Part shown: positions 1 to 5,834 of the stretch, piece after piece
Numbering within the stretch: position 1 is the first letter of the stretch
How the letters are laid out: each line of letters opens with the position of its first letter
Assembly: GCA_027021685.1 (NCBI GenBank)
Contig: JALUTW010000472.1
Location: 1 to 5,834, forward strand
From: Chromatiales bacterium
GTDB taxonomy: Bacteria > Pseudomonadota > Gammaproteobacteria > CAMYNG01
Direction: 5' to 3'
DNA length: 5,834 nt
Translations under genes and position numbers: made by a program
The notes under the pieces: generated by a model
What the model was told of the DNA's origin: nothing
Seen by the model: the letters and a program-made list of their open reading frames with translations, nothing else
Databases searched by the model: none

Positions 1-642
1 AACATGCGCCGCATTTCCATGCGCATCCGCGAGGCGGCCCTCGATCTCGGCGTCAAGCGCATCGTTTTCGGCGAGTGCGGCCATGCCTGGCGCGTGGCCT
101 ATGCCTTCCTCAATACGCTCGCCGGACCGTTCGATTTCCTGGACAAGCGCTACCCGATCCCTCAGCACATCTGCGAGGTCACCTACGACCTCATCCAGCG
201 GGGGGCGCTGACCCTGGACAAGTCGGCCAACGATCACATGCGGCTGACCTATCACGATTCGTGCAACGTGGCCCGCGCCACCCGCATGGGCGACAAGCCC
301 GGCGGCCAGTTCACCATTCCGCGCGCCATCATCAAGGCCACCTGCAACCATTTCTACGACATGCCGCAGGACACCATCGGCGAGGCCACCTACTGCTGCG
401 GTGGCGGCGGCGGCCTGCTGACCGACGACCTGATGGAGCTGCGGGTCAAGGGGTCCCTGCCCCGCATGGAGGCCCTCAAGTACGTGGTGGAAACCCATGG
501 CGTGACGCACATGGCCGCCATCTGTGCCATCTGCAAGAGCCAGTTCACCAAGGTGCTGCCCTACTACGGGTTCACCATGGACCAGATCGTGAGTGTCCAC
601 CAGCTTGTGAGCAACGCCATCGTGCTGGGCGCCAAGCAGTAG
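1..642 (+). CDS. dsrK: DsrK, C-terminal part (CCG-domain iron-sulfur subunit of DsrMKJOP)
   Basis: This is the 3' end of a gene whose start lies upstream; the frame is open from base 1, so the ATG at base 4 is internal. The visible 213 or so residues are roughly the last 40 percent of a family protein of a little over 500 residues. Counting from the Met at base 4, a GECGH motif holds Cys25. The CCG (HdrD/HdrB-like) signature follows: Cys87 in DSCNVAR, Cys131-Cys132 in a CCGGGGG run, and Cys174/Cys177 in CAIC. In this family such a cluster of cysteines binds a noncubane [4Fe-4S] centre that acts on disulfides. The N-terminal ferredoxin part is not in the window. DsrK is cytoplasmic, bound to the membrane cytochrome DsrM, and is thought to act on the DsrC trisulfide or persulfide and exchange electrons with the quinone pool. 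The neighbouring dsrL, J, O and P genes support dsrK over a generic HdrD or glycolate oxidase GlcF-like protein. Confidence 0.93.
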   Translation, partial: NMRRISMRIREAALDLGVKRIVFGECGHAWRVAYAFLNTLAGPFDFLDKRYPIPQHICEVTYDLIQRGALTLDKSANDHMRLTYHDSCNVARATRMGDKPGGQFTIPRAIIKATCNHFYDMPQDTIGEATYCCGGGGGLLTDDLMELRVKGSLPRMEALKYVVETHGVTHMAAICAICKSQFTKVLPYYGFTMDQIVSVHQLVSNAIVLGAKQ

Positions 643-698
643 GTGAACGGAACAGGCATTCTTTCCAATTCAGGAACAAGGTTCTAACGAACTCAAGC

Positions 699-704
699 AG
701 GAGA
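699..704 (+). promoter_or_regulatory. Ribosome binding site of dsrL
   Basis: AGGAGA lies seven bases upstream of the ATG at 712 and fixes that start. It sits at the end of a 69-base dsrK-dsrL gap that is visibly richer in A and T than the flanking genes. No convincing promoter boxes were seen there. Confidence 0.75.
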
Positions 705-711
705 ATCAGGC

Positions 712-2655
712 ATGGCCACTTCCCCGGAAGATATGCAGGCGAAGAAACTCACCTTCCGCAAGTTCAAGGACGGTGAGCACGAGTACCGCAACCGGCAGGA
801 ACAGATTTTCCAGGCGGGTTGGTCGCACAAGTGCCCCACCTATGTTCACCGTACGCCGCCATGCCAGGGCGCCTGCCCCGCCGGCGAGGACATCCGCGGC
901 TGGCTGGACATCGTGCGCGGCATCGAGAAGCCGGCCGGCGAGATGAGCTGGCAGGAGTACGCCTTCCGCCGCGCCACCGACGCCAACCCCTTCCCCGCGG
1001 TCATGGGCCGGGTCTGTCCCGCGCCGTGTGAGGCCGGCTGCAACCGCAACCAGGTGGAGGACCACGTGGGCATCAACGCGGTGGAGCAGTTCATCGGTGA
1101 CTGGGGACTCGAGAACCAGGCCAGGTTCGAGCCCGCGGCCGAGAGCACCGGCAAGAAGATCGCCATCGTCGGTGGCGGCCCGGCCGGCCTCGCCGCGGCC
1201 TACCAGCTCCGCCGCCGCGGCCATGACTGCACCATCTTCGACGAGCGCGCGGAGCTGGGCGGCATGATGCGCTATGGCATCCCCGGTTACCGTACCCCGC
1301 GTGACGTGCTGGACGGCGAGATCAAGCGCATCATCGACATGGGTGTCGAGGTGCGCATGAACACCCGTGTCGGCCGCGACATCTCCGTGGAACAACTGGA
1401 GAAGGACTACGACGCCATCCTGTGGGCGGTGGGCACCCATTCCGGCCGCGCCCTGCCCATTCCCGGCGCCGACGCCCCCAACTGCCTCACCGGTGTGGAC
1501 TTCCTGCGCGCCTTCAACGAGGGGCGCCTCCAGACGGTGTCCGAGAAGGTCGTCGTGGTGGGTGGCGGCGACACCTCCATCGACGTGGCCTCGGTGGCCC
1601 GCCGCCTCGGCCACATCACCGAGATCCACGAGCAGGACCGTCCGGAAAACGTGGTCCTGGGCCACACCGCCCATGACGTCGCCTCCACCGCCAAGCGCCA
1701 GGGCGCCGAGGTGACCCTGATCTCCCGTGCCCCCATCGAGCGCATGAACGCCGCCGAGCACGAGGTCAAGGACGCGCTGCGCGAAGGTGTCAACATCCGC
1801 GGCTGCCTCAACCCGGTGGAAGTGGTGCTGGACGAGAACGGCCGCGCCAGGGCGCTCAAGGTCATCGAGCTGGAAGACGACGGCAAGACGCCCAAGCCCG
1901 GCACCGAGTTCGAGATCGAGGCCGACCTCATCGTGGCCGCCATCGGCCAGCGCGGTGACCTGCAAGGGCTGGAGGACCTGGACAACGGCAAGGGCTTCAT
2001 CGACGCCGACCAGCATTACCAGGTCCCCGGCAAGCCCGGCCACTTCGTCGCCGGTGACATCGTCCGCCCGCACCTGCTGACCACTGCCATCGGCCAGGCC
2101 TCCATCGCGGTGGAGAGCATCGAGCACTACCTGCGCAACGAGAGCCTGGGCAAGCGGCCCAAGGTGGACAAGCACCACTTCGACCTGCTGGCCAAGCTGC
2201 GCGAGGCCGGGCTCGAGCCCTCGGAGTACGATCACACGGAGAAGCGCGGCACGTCGGAGTCGGACTTCGCCATCCACAACTACGAGGACCGTTCCAAGCA
2301 GGAGATCATTCCTGCCGACAAGCTGTTCCTGGGTCACTTCCAGTACGAGCCGCGGCACAAGCGCAAGGAAAAGGTGCCCACCGCCGACGAGGTGCTCGGT
2401 CACTTCGAGGAGCGGATGATCGGGCTGACCGAGGAAGAGACCGTGGCCGAGGCCAAGCGCTGCATGAGCTGCGGCATGTGCTTCGAATGCGACAACTGCG
2501 TGGTCTTCTGCCCGCAGGACGCCGTGCATCGCGTGCCCAAGAGCCAGCGCACCATGGGCCGGTACGTGTTCACCGACTACACCCGCTGTATCGGCTGCCA
2601 CATCTGTGCCGATGTCTGCCCCACCGGCTACATCGACATGGGCCTGGGCGAATAA
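712..2655 (+). CDS. dsrL: DsrL, iron-sulfur flavoprotein NAD(P)H:acceptor oxidoreductase
   Basis: A 647-residue cytoplasmic protein, close to the length of known DsrL. It has a glutamate synthase small-subunit (GltD) fold plus a C-terminal ferredoxin domain. In order: an N-terminal cysteine region (Cys41, 51, 55, 102, 106, 110) expected to hold iron-sulfur; an FAD-binding loop VGGGPAG at 153-159; a pyridine nucleotide loop GGGDTS at 284-289; the second FAD motif HFVAGD at 444-449; a linker of about 100 residues; and a ferredoxin part. The ferredoxin part has Cys590, 593, 596, 600 and Cys626, 629, 632, 636, enough for two [4Fe-4S] clusters. A CxxC pair (Cys584/587) comes just before them. In the oxidative Dsr pathway, DsrL takes electrons from DsrAB as it makes sulfite and reduces NAD+. 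The placement between dsrK and dsrJ is typical of sulfur oxidizers. The start is set by a good ribosome site, and the stop is 17 bases before dsrJ. A GltD or NfnB-like enzyme is unlikely given the context and the ferredoxin tail. Confidence 0.96.
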   Translation: MATSPEDMQAKKLTFRKFKDGEHEYRNRQEQIFQAGWSHKCPTYVHRTPPCQGACPAGEDIRGWLDIVRGIEKPAGEMSWQEYAFRRATDANPFPAVMGRVCPAPCEAGCNRNQVEDHVGINAVEQFIGDWGLENQARFEPAAESTGKKIAIVGGGPAGLAAAYQLRRRGHDCTIFDERAELGGMMRYGIPGYRTPRDVLDGEIKRIIDMGVEVRMNTRVGRDISVEQLEKDYDAILWAVGTHSGRALPIPGADAPNCLTGVDFLRAFNEGRLQTVSEKVVVVGGGDTSIDVASVARRLGHITEIHEQDRPENVVLGHTAHDVASTAKRQGAEVTLISRAPIERMNAAEHEVKDALREGVNIRGCLNPVEVVLDENGRARALKVIELEDDGKTPKPGTEFEIEADLIVAAIGQRGDLQGLEDLDNGKGFIDADQHYQVPGKPGHFVAGDIVRPHLLTTAIGQASIAVESIEHYLRNESLGKRPKVDKHHFDLLAKLREAGLEPSEYDHTEKRGTSESDFAIHNYEDRSKQEIIPADKLFLGHFQYEPRHKRKEKVPTADEVLGHFEERMIGLTEEETVAEAKRCMSCGMCFECDNCVVFCPQDAVHRVPKSQRTMGRYVFTDYTRCIGCHICADVCPTGYIDMGLGE

Positions 2656-2660
2656 CCGGC

Positions 2661-2667
2661 GGAGGGG
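2661..2667 (+). promoter_or_regulatory. Ribosome binding site of dsrJ
   Basis: GGAGGGG sits five bases before the ATG at 2673, inside the 17-base dsrL-dsrJ gap. The reading frame of dsrJ is open far upstream into dsrL. This site, together with the signal peptide that starts right after it, decides the start. Confidence 0.75.
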
Positions 2668-2672
2668 TGCAC

Positions 2673-3161
2673 ATGGCACGGTTCCCCGCTCTGATCCGCC
2701 GCGCCGCCGCCCTGGCGGCGGTGCTGGCCTTGCTCCCGGCCCCGGTGCTGGCTGATGCGCCCAGGCCCGAGATCCCCCGCGGCAAGGGTGACAAGTGCGT
2801 CGAGCCCACCGAGGTCATGCGCCGCGACCACATGAAGTTCATCCTGCGCCACCGCGATGAAACCATGCACCGCGGCATCCGCACCAAGAAGTACAGCCTG
2901 GCAGAGTGCATCAACTGCCACGTGCCCAAGGCCGAGGATCCGGCCCGGCAGGTGCACGTGAGCAGCCCCAAGCACTTCTGCAGCAGTTGTCACACCTACG
3001 CGGCCGTGACCGTCGATTGCTTCGAGTGCCACTCCGACGTACCCCAGGAAACCGGCGTGGCCAAGGAGGACCTGGTGGTGCCGGTCCACGGCAGCGCCCC
3101 GGCCCTCGACCTGGAGCAGGAGGCCGCACGCATGGCCCAGGCTGGAGGTGGAGCAGAATGA
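2673..3161 (+). CDS. dsrJ: DsrJ, periplasmic triheme cytochrome c of DsrMKJOP
   Basis: A 162-residue protein. Residues 1-28 form a Sec signal peptide: arginines at 9-10, an Ala/Leu-rich core at 11-21, and an Ala-Asp-Ala region at 27-29 for cleavage if it is cut. Three CxxCH heme c sites follow: CINCH (79-83), CSSCH (103-107) and CFECH (116-120). Exactly one further cysteine exists, Cys42, in a KCVEPTEVMRRDHM stretch. In A. vinosum DsrJ the equivalent cysteine is known as the unusual His/Cys ligand of one heme. The other hemes would use His or Met ligands, with candidates at His53, Met54, His60, His66, His95 and His101. The protein lies in the periplasm with DsrO, attached to the membrane subunits, and its exact electron partner is unsettled. 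The C-terminus is Ala/Gly-rich and its last codons carry the ribosome site of dsrO. The stop overlaps the dsrO start (ATGA), which suggests coupled translation. An earlier in-frame start at 2478 lies inside dsrL and is rejected. Confidence 0.95.
   Translation: MARFPALIRRAAALAAVLALLPAPVLADAPRPEIPRGKGDKCVEPTEVMRRDHMKFILRHRDETMHRGIRTKKYSLAECINCHVPKAEDPARQVHVSSPKHFCSSCHTYAAVTVDCFECHSDVPQETGVAKEDLVVPVHGSAPALDLEQEAARMAQAGGGAE
3144..3153 (+). promoter_or_regulatory. Ribosome binding site of dsrO, within the dsrJ end
   Basis: GGAGGTGGAG contains a near-perfect Shine-Dalgarno core (GGAGGTG), with nine bases between GGAGG and the ATG at 3158. It selects this start over in-frame upstream codons that lie inside dsrJ. 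It is encoded by the last Gly/Ala codons of dsrJ. Confidence 0.75.
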
Positions 3162-3919
3162 GCGAGAACCGGACCACCGACAACGGGCGCCGCCAGTTCC
3201 TGGGCGGGGCCCTGGCCCTGGGGGGCATCACCGTCGCCCCGGGCGTGTTCCTGATGAACGTGGCGGGTGCCAAGCCGGCCCACGAGGCGGTCACCAGCGA
3301 TGTGCGCTGGGGCCTGCTGGTGGACACCACCAAGTGTGCCGACGGCTGCGATGCCTGCGTCCGGGCCTGCCAGGCGGAAAACGGCTGGGGCGGGCCCGAC
3401 AGCAACGAGGTCAGGTCTTCCGACGACCAGAAGGCGCAGTGGATCCGCAAGGTCCACCTGCGCAACAAGCAGACCGGCAGCACCCATTCCCTCCCCCTCA
3501 TGTGCCAGCACTGCGAGCACCCGCCGTGTGAAGATGTCTGCCCCACCGGGGCCTCCTTCCGCCGGGCCGACGGCATCGTGCTGGTGGACAAGCACATCTG
3601 CATCGGCTGCCGCTACTGCATGATGGCCTGTCCCTACAAGGCCCGCTCCTTCATCCACGAGGATCTGCACGGGCAAAAGGTCAACGCGCCCCGGGGCAAG
3701 GGCACGGTGGAGTCGTGCACCCTGTGCGTGCACCGGGTGGACAACGACCGCGAGCCGGCCTGCGTCGAGGCCTGCGCCGCGGAAGGGCGGCGGGCCCTGA
3801 TCTTCGGTGACATGAAGGATCCCGGCAGCGAGATCTCGCAGCGCCTCAAGCGCCTGGGCGTGCGCCAGCTCCGCGCCGACCTGGGCCTCAATCCCGGCGT
3901 TCACTACGAAGGGGTATAA
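3158..3919 (+). CDS. dsrO: DsrO, Tat-exported ferredoxin-like iron-sulfur protein of DsrMKJOP
   Basis: A 253-residue protein. The N-terminus carries a twin-arginine signal: GRRQFLGG at 10-17, then a hydrophobic stretch at about 18-34 ending near an AGA site (36-38). This means the protein is folded with its clusters before export. Sixteen cysteines fall into four groups: Cys60, 64, 67, 71; Cys116, 119, 124, 128; Cys148, 151, 154, 158; and Cys187, 190, 202, 206. The pattern is that of NrfC/HybA/PsrB-type four-cluster electron transfer subunits, and would allow up to four [4Fe-4S] centres. It acts in the periplasm and pairs with the membrane protein DsrP encoded just downstream, like NrfC with NrfD, passing electrons to or from quinone and DsrJ. 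The start overlaps the dsrJ stop by four bases and is preceded by a strong ribosome site. The stop lies six bases before dsrP. Sequence alone resembles many NrfC-like proteins, and the neighbours make it DsrO. Confidence 0.94.
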   Translation: MSENRTTDNGRRQFLGGALALGGITVAPGVFLMNVAGAKPAHEAVTSDVRWGLLVDTTKCADGCDACVRACQAENGWGGPDSNEVRSSDDQKAQWIRKVHLRNKQTGSTHSLPLMCQHCEHPPCEDVCPTGASFRRADGIVLVDKHICIGCRYCMMACPYKARSFIHEDLHGQKVNAPRGKGTVESCTLCVHRVDNDREPACVEACAAEGRRALIFGDMKDPGSEISQRLKRLGVRQLRADLGLNPGVHYEGV

Positions 3920-3925
3920 GAACAC

Positions 3926-5167
3926 ATGAAGTACGACACCTTCCGCGAAGTCGAGGGCAGCAAGGGCTTCTGGACCGTGTTCGCCCTGTTCGCCGCCATG
4001 GTGGCCGTGGGCCTGGGCGCGGCCTGGTACATGGAGCATCAGGGCCACTGGGTCACCGGCATGAACAACCAGATCGTGTGGGGCACGCCGCACGTCTTCG
4101 CCGTGTTCCTCATCGTCGCCGCCTCCGGTGCGCTGAACGTGGCCTCCATCGCCTCGGTGTTCGGGCGGGTGCCCTACAAGCCCCTGGCCCGGCTGTCCGG
4201 ACTGCTGGCCATCGCCCTGCTGGTGGGCGGCCTGGCGGTGCTGGTCCTGGACCTGGGCCGGCCGGACCGCCTCATCGTGGCCATGACCTACTACAACTTC
4301 AAGTCGATCTTCGCCTGGAACATCTTTCTGTATACCGGCTTCATGGCCATCGTCGCCTTCTACCTGTGGACCATGATGGACTTCCGCATGCGCGACTACA
4401 ACAAGGCCGCGGGCATGTTCGCCTTCATCTGGCGCCTGGTCCTGACCACCGGTACCGGCTCCATCTTCGGCTTCCTGGTGGCGCGCGAGCTGTACGATTC
4501 CGCGCTCATGGCGCCCATGTTCATCACCATGTCCTTCTCCTTTGGGCTGGCCATCTTCCTGCTCGTGCTGCTGGGGCTGTATCACGGCACCGGCCGGCCC
4601 ATCGGTGACAAGATCCTCATGCGGCTGAAAAACCTCCTGGGCATCTTCGTCGCCGCCGTGCTGTATTTCGTGGTGGTCTTCCACCTGACCAACCTCTATG
4701 CCGCGGAGCATGCGGGTGCCGAGCGCTTCGCCCTGCTGGACGGCGGCATCTACACCCAGCTCTTCTGGTGGGTCCAGGTGGGCCTGGGCTCGGTGGTCCC
4801 GCTGGTGCTGCTGTTCCATTCCGGCCTCGGGCGGCGGCGCAGCAGCATCGTCCTGGCCTCCATCCTGGTCATCATCGGCGGCCTGGCGCAGATGTACGTC
4901 ATCATCATCGGAGGCCAGGCCTACCCCCTCAACATCTTCCCCGGCATGGAGGTGACCAGCAGCTTCAATGACGGCGTGGTGGCGGCCTACTCCCCCAGCC
5001 TGCCGGAAGTCCTGCTGGGCCTGGGCGGGGTCGGCATCGCCCTGGCCGCAGTGATGCTGGGCGTGCGGGTGCTGCGCTTCCTGCCCGACAGCCTGGAAGA
5101 TGCGCAGGTGGACCCCCACCACGCGCGAACGGAGACCGGCGAGGCCGAGGCCCAGCCGGCGGGCTGA
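3926..5167 (+). CDS. dsrP: DsrP, NrfD-type integral membrane quinone-interacting subunit
   Basis: A 413-residue hydrophobic protein with about ten membrane segments, at roughly 15-35, 54-79, 88-110, 131-152, 163-185, 193-218, 235-256, 277-298, 307-329 and 360-384. The polar C-terminal tail (385-413) is rich in Asp, Glu and His. The length and the segment count fit the NrfD/PsrC/HybB family, which has no cofactor of its own and binds quinone or quinol in the membrane. No CxxCH or cluster motif is seen, as expected. DsrP is thought to exchange electrons between the quinone pool and DsrO on the periplasmic side. The start is six bases after the dsrO stop; an AAGGGG at 3909-3914 is a modest ribosome site with a long spacer, so coupling to dsrO translation is likely. 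An alternative name would be NrfD or HybB family protein; context gives DsrP. Confidence 0.94.
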   Translation: MKYDTFREVEGSKGFWTVFALFAAMVAVGLGAAWYMEHQGHWVTGMNNQIVWGTPHVFAVFLIVAASGALNVASIASVFGRVPYKPLARLSGLLAIALLVGGLAVLVLDLGRPDRLIVAMTYYNFKSIFAWNIFLYTGFMAIVAFYLWTMMDFRMRDYNKAAGMFAFIWRLVLTTGTGSIFGFLVARELYDSALMAPMFITMSFSFGLAIFLLVLLGLYHGTGRPIGDKILMRLKNLLGIFVAAVLYFVVVFHLTNLYAAEHAGAERFALLDGGIYTQLFWWVQVGLGSVVPLVLLFHSGLGRRRSSIVLASILVIIGGLAQMYVIIIGGQAYPLNIFPGMEVTSSFNDGVVAAYSPSLPEVLLGLGGVGIALAAVMLGVRVLRFLPDSLEDAQVDPHHARTETGEAEAQPAG

Positions 5168-5170
5168 GGC

Positions 5171-5193
5171 GGCGCGGCCGCACCGGCCGTGCC
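5171..5193 (+). other. GC-rich hairpin between dsrP and dsrN
   Basis: A 10-base stem (GGCGCGGCCG against CGGCCGTGCC) with a three-base CAC loop begins three bases after the dsrP stop. All pairs are Watson-Crick except one G-T (G-U in RNA). No T run follows (the next bases are CCCCGTGC), so it is not a standard intrinsic terminator. It could protect the 3' end of the upstream transcript, slow the polymerase, or separate expression of dsrN from dsrP. The function is inference; the stem is directly visible. Confidence 0.6.
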
Positions 5194-5240
5194 CCCGTGC
5201 TGCCCGGCCCTGCGCCCCGGTCCCCTGACGGTCGGTGACC

Positions 5241-5834
5241 ATGGCCCAGCTACTCGTTTCGGCAGCACACAAGTCCTCCGGCAAGACCACCGTCAGCGTT
5301 GGCCTGTGCGCCGCCCTGCGGGGGTGCGGCGTGCAGGTGCAGCCGTTCAAGAAGGGACCGGACTACATCGACCCCCTGTGGCTGGGCCGGGCCGCCGGGC
5401 GCCCCTGCCACAATCTGGACTTCCATACCCAGAGCCCGGACGAGATCCGGGCCACCTTCGCCCGCTACGCCGCCGGGGCGGATCTGGCCGTGATCGAGGC
5501 CAACAAGGGACTGCACGACGGCATGGACCTGGCCGGCGAAGACAGCAACGCCGCCCTCGCCCGCCTGCTCCAGGCCCCCGTGGTCCTGGTCATCGACACC
5601 CGCGGCATGACCCGGGGAGTAGCGCCGCTGGTGCTGGGCTTCGCCACCTTCGACCCCCGCGTGCGAATCGGCGGCGTGATCCTCAACCAGGTGGGCGGCA
5701 GCCGCCACGAGGGCAAGCTGCGTGCAGTGCTGGAACGCTACACCGACATCCCCGTGCTGGGGGCGTTGCGCCGCGACCCGGCCCTGCACATCGACGAGCG
5801 CCACCTGGGCCTGATCCCCAGCAACGAGCACGCC
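5241..5834 (+). CDS. dsrN: DsrN, siroheme amidase related to cobyrinate a,c-diamide synthase, N-terminal part
   Basis: The first 198 residues of a gene that runs off the window; family members are usually about 450 or more residues, with a C-terminal class I glutamine amidotransferase domain not seen here. The visible part is the CobB/CbiA ATP-binding domain. It has a P-loop AAHKSSGKTT (8-17), FKKGPDYIDP (36-45), EANKGLHDG (86-94, the position of EGVMGLYDG-like motifs in CbiA), DTRGMTRG (119-126) and GGVILNQVG (144-152). DsrN is believed to convert siroheme to siroheme amide, the cofactor of DsrAB, using ATP and glutamine. True cobyrinate synthases share the fold; the place right after dsrP supports DsrN. 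The start is less certain: ATG 5241 has no clear ribosome site, and an in-frame GTG at 5235 is possible. An in-frame TGA at 5226 rules out anything earlier. The 73-base gap and the hairpin before it set this gene apart from the tightly packed dsrJOP. Confidence 0.9.
   Translation, partial: MAQLLVSAAHKSSGKTTVSVGLCAALRGCGVQVQPFKKGPDYIDPLWLGRAAGRPCHNLDFHTQSPDEIRATFARYAAGADLAVIEANKGLHDGMDLAGEDSNAALARLLQAPVVLVIDTRGMTRGVAPLVLGFATFDPRVRIGGVILNQVGGSRHEGKLRAVLERYTDIPVLGALRRDPALHIDERHLGLIPSNEHA

Noticed and set aside
643..711. Short alternating GAAC / GTTC / GAAC repeats (674-692) and a repeated GGAACA in the dsrK-dsrL gap, possibly competing hairpins or an operator
   Set aside because: The stems are only four bases long, which is too short to support an attenuator or operator. 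No promoter boxes accompany them.
2478..2672. N-terminal extension of dsrJ into dsrL in the same frame
   Set aside because: The extension would sit inside the conserved ferredoxin region of dsrL, in another frame. The signal peptide and the ribosome site place the start at 2673.
706..2679. 657-codon open frame on the - strand opposite dsrL
   Set aside because: It mirrors the dsrL codons exactly. In GC-rich DNA with strong third-position G/C the opposite strand often stays open. The translation is a His/Val/Ala/Gly/Leu-rich string with no domain motif.
5171..5193. Intrinsic terminator at the dsrP end
   Set aside because: The stem is strong, but C residues rather than a T run follow it, so a standard Rho-independent terminator is not supported. 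It is kept as a hairpin of unknown role.
2996..5350. 784-codon open frame on the - strand across dsrJ, dsrO, dsrP and dsrN
   Set aside because: It crosses several well-supported genes and has a low-complexity His/Gln/Gly/Ala/Asp composition without recognisable domains. It is a codon-bias artefact.

Overview
The window is a piece of a dissimilatory sulfur metabolism (dsr) operon. It holds six genes, all on the + strand, in the order dsrK (3' part) - dsrL - dsrJ - dsrO - dsrP - dsrN (5' part). The DNA is GC-rich with strong G/C preference at third codon positions. The order K-L-J-O-P-N is the one I know from phototrophic and chemotrophic sulfur-oxidizing Proteobacteria such as Allochromatium vinosum. 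Classical sulfate reducers have dsrMKJOP without dsrL between K and J. A sulfur-oxidizing, probably gammaproteobacterial, organism using the oxidative (reverse) Dsr pathway is therefore the best inference. The species cannot be read from the window, and dsrAB and dsrEFH, which would settle direction, lie outside it.

Layout: 1-642 is the C-terminal part of DsrK, a CCG-domain iron-sulfur protein on the cytoplasmic side of the DsrMKJOP complex. After a 69-base gap with a clear ribosome site, 712-2655 encodes DsrL, an iron-sulfur flavoprotein related to the glutamate synthase small subunit with a C-terminal ferredoxin domain. 2673-3161 encodes DsrJ, a periplasmic triheme cytochrome c. 3158-3919 encodes DsrO, a Tat-exported iron-sulfur protein, and overlaps dsrJ in an ATGA. 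3926-5167 encodes DsrP, an NrfD-type membrane protein. A 73-base gap containing a strong GC hairpin separates it from dsrN (5241 to the window end), a cobyrinate a,c-diamide synthase-like protein thought to amidate siroheme.

Working model, from family knowledge: DsrAB oxidizes sulfur delivered on DsrC and passes electrons to DsrL, which reduces NAD+. DsrMKJOP oxidizes the DsrC product and links it to the quinone pool (DsrP, DsrM) and to periplasmic redox carriers (DsrJ, DsrO). DsrN supplies the siroheme amide cofactor of DsrAB.

I found no tRNA, rRNA, insertion sequence, CRISPR array or frameshift, and no sign of an undescribed system. The points most worth a second look are a repeated helix-like motif within the DsrL nucleotide-binding domain, the DsrL CxxC pair, the seventh cysteine of DsrJ, and the dsrP-dsrN hairpin followed by a dsrN start that lacks a ribosome site.
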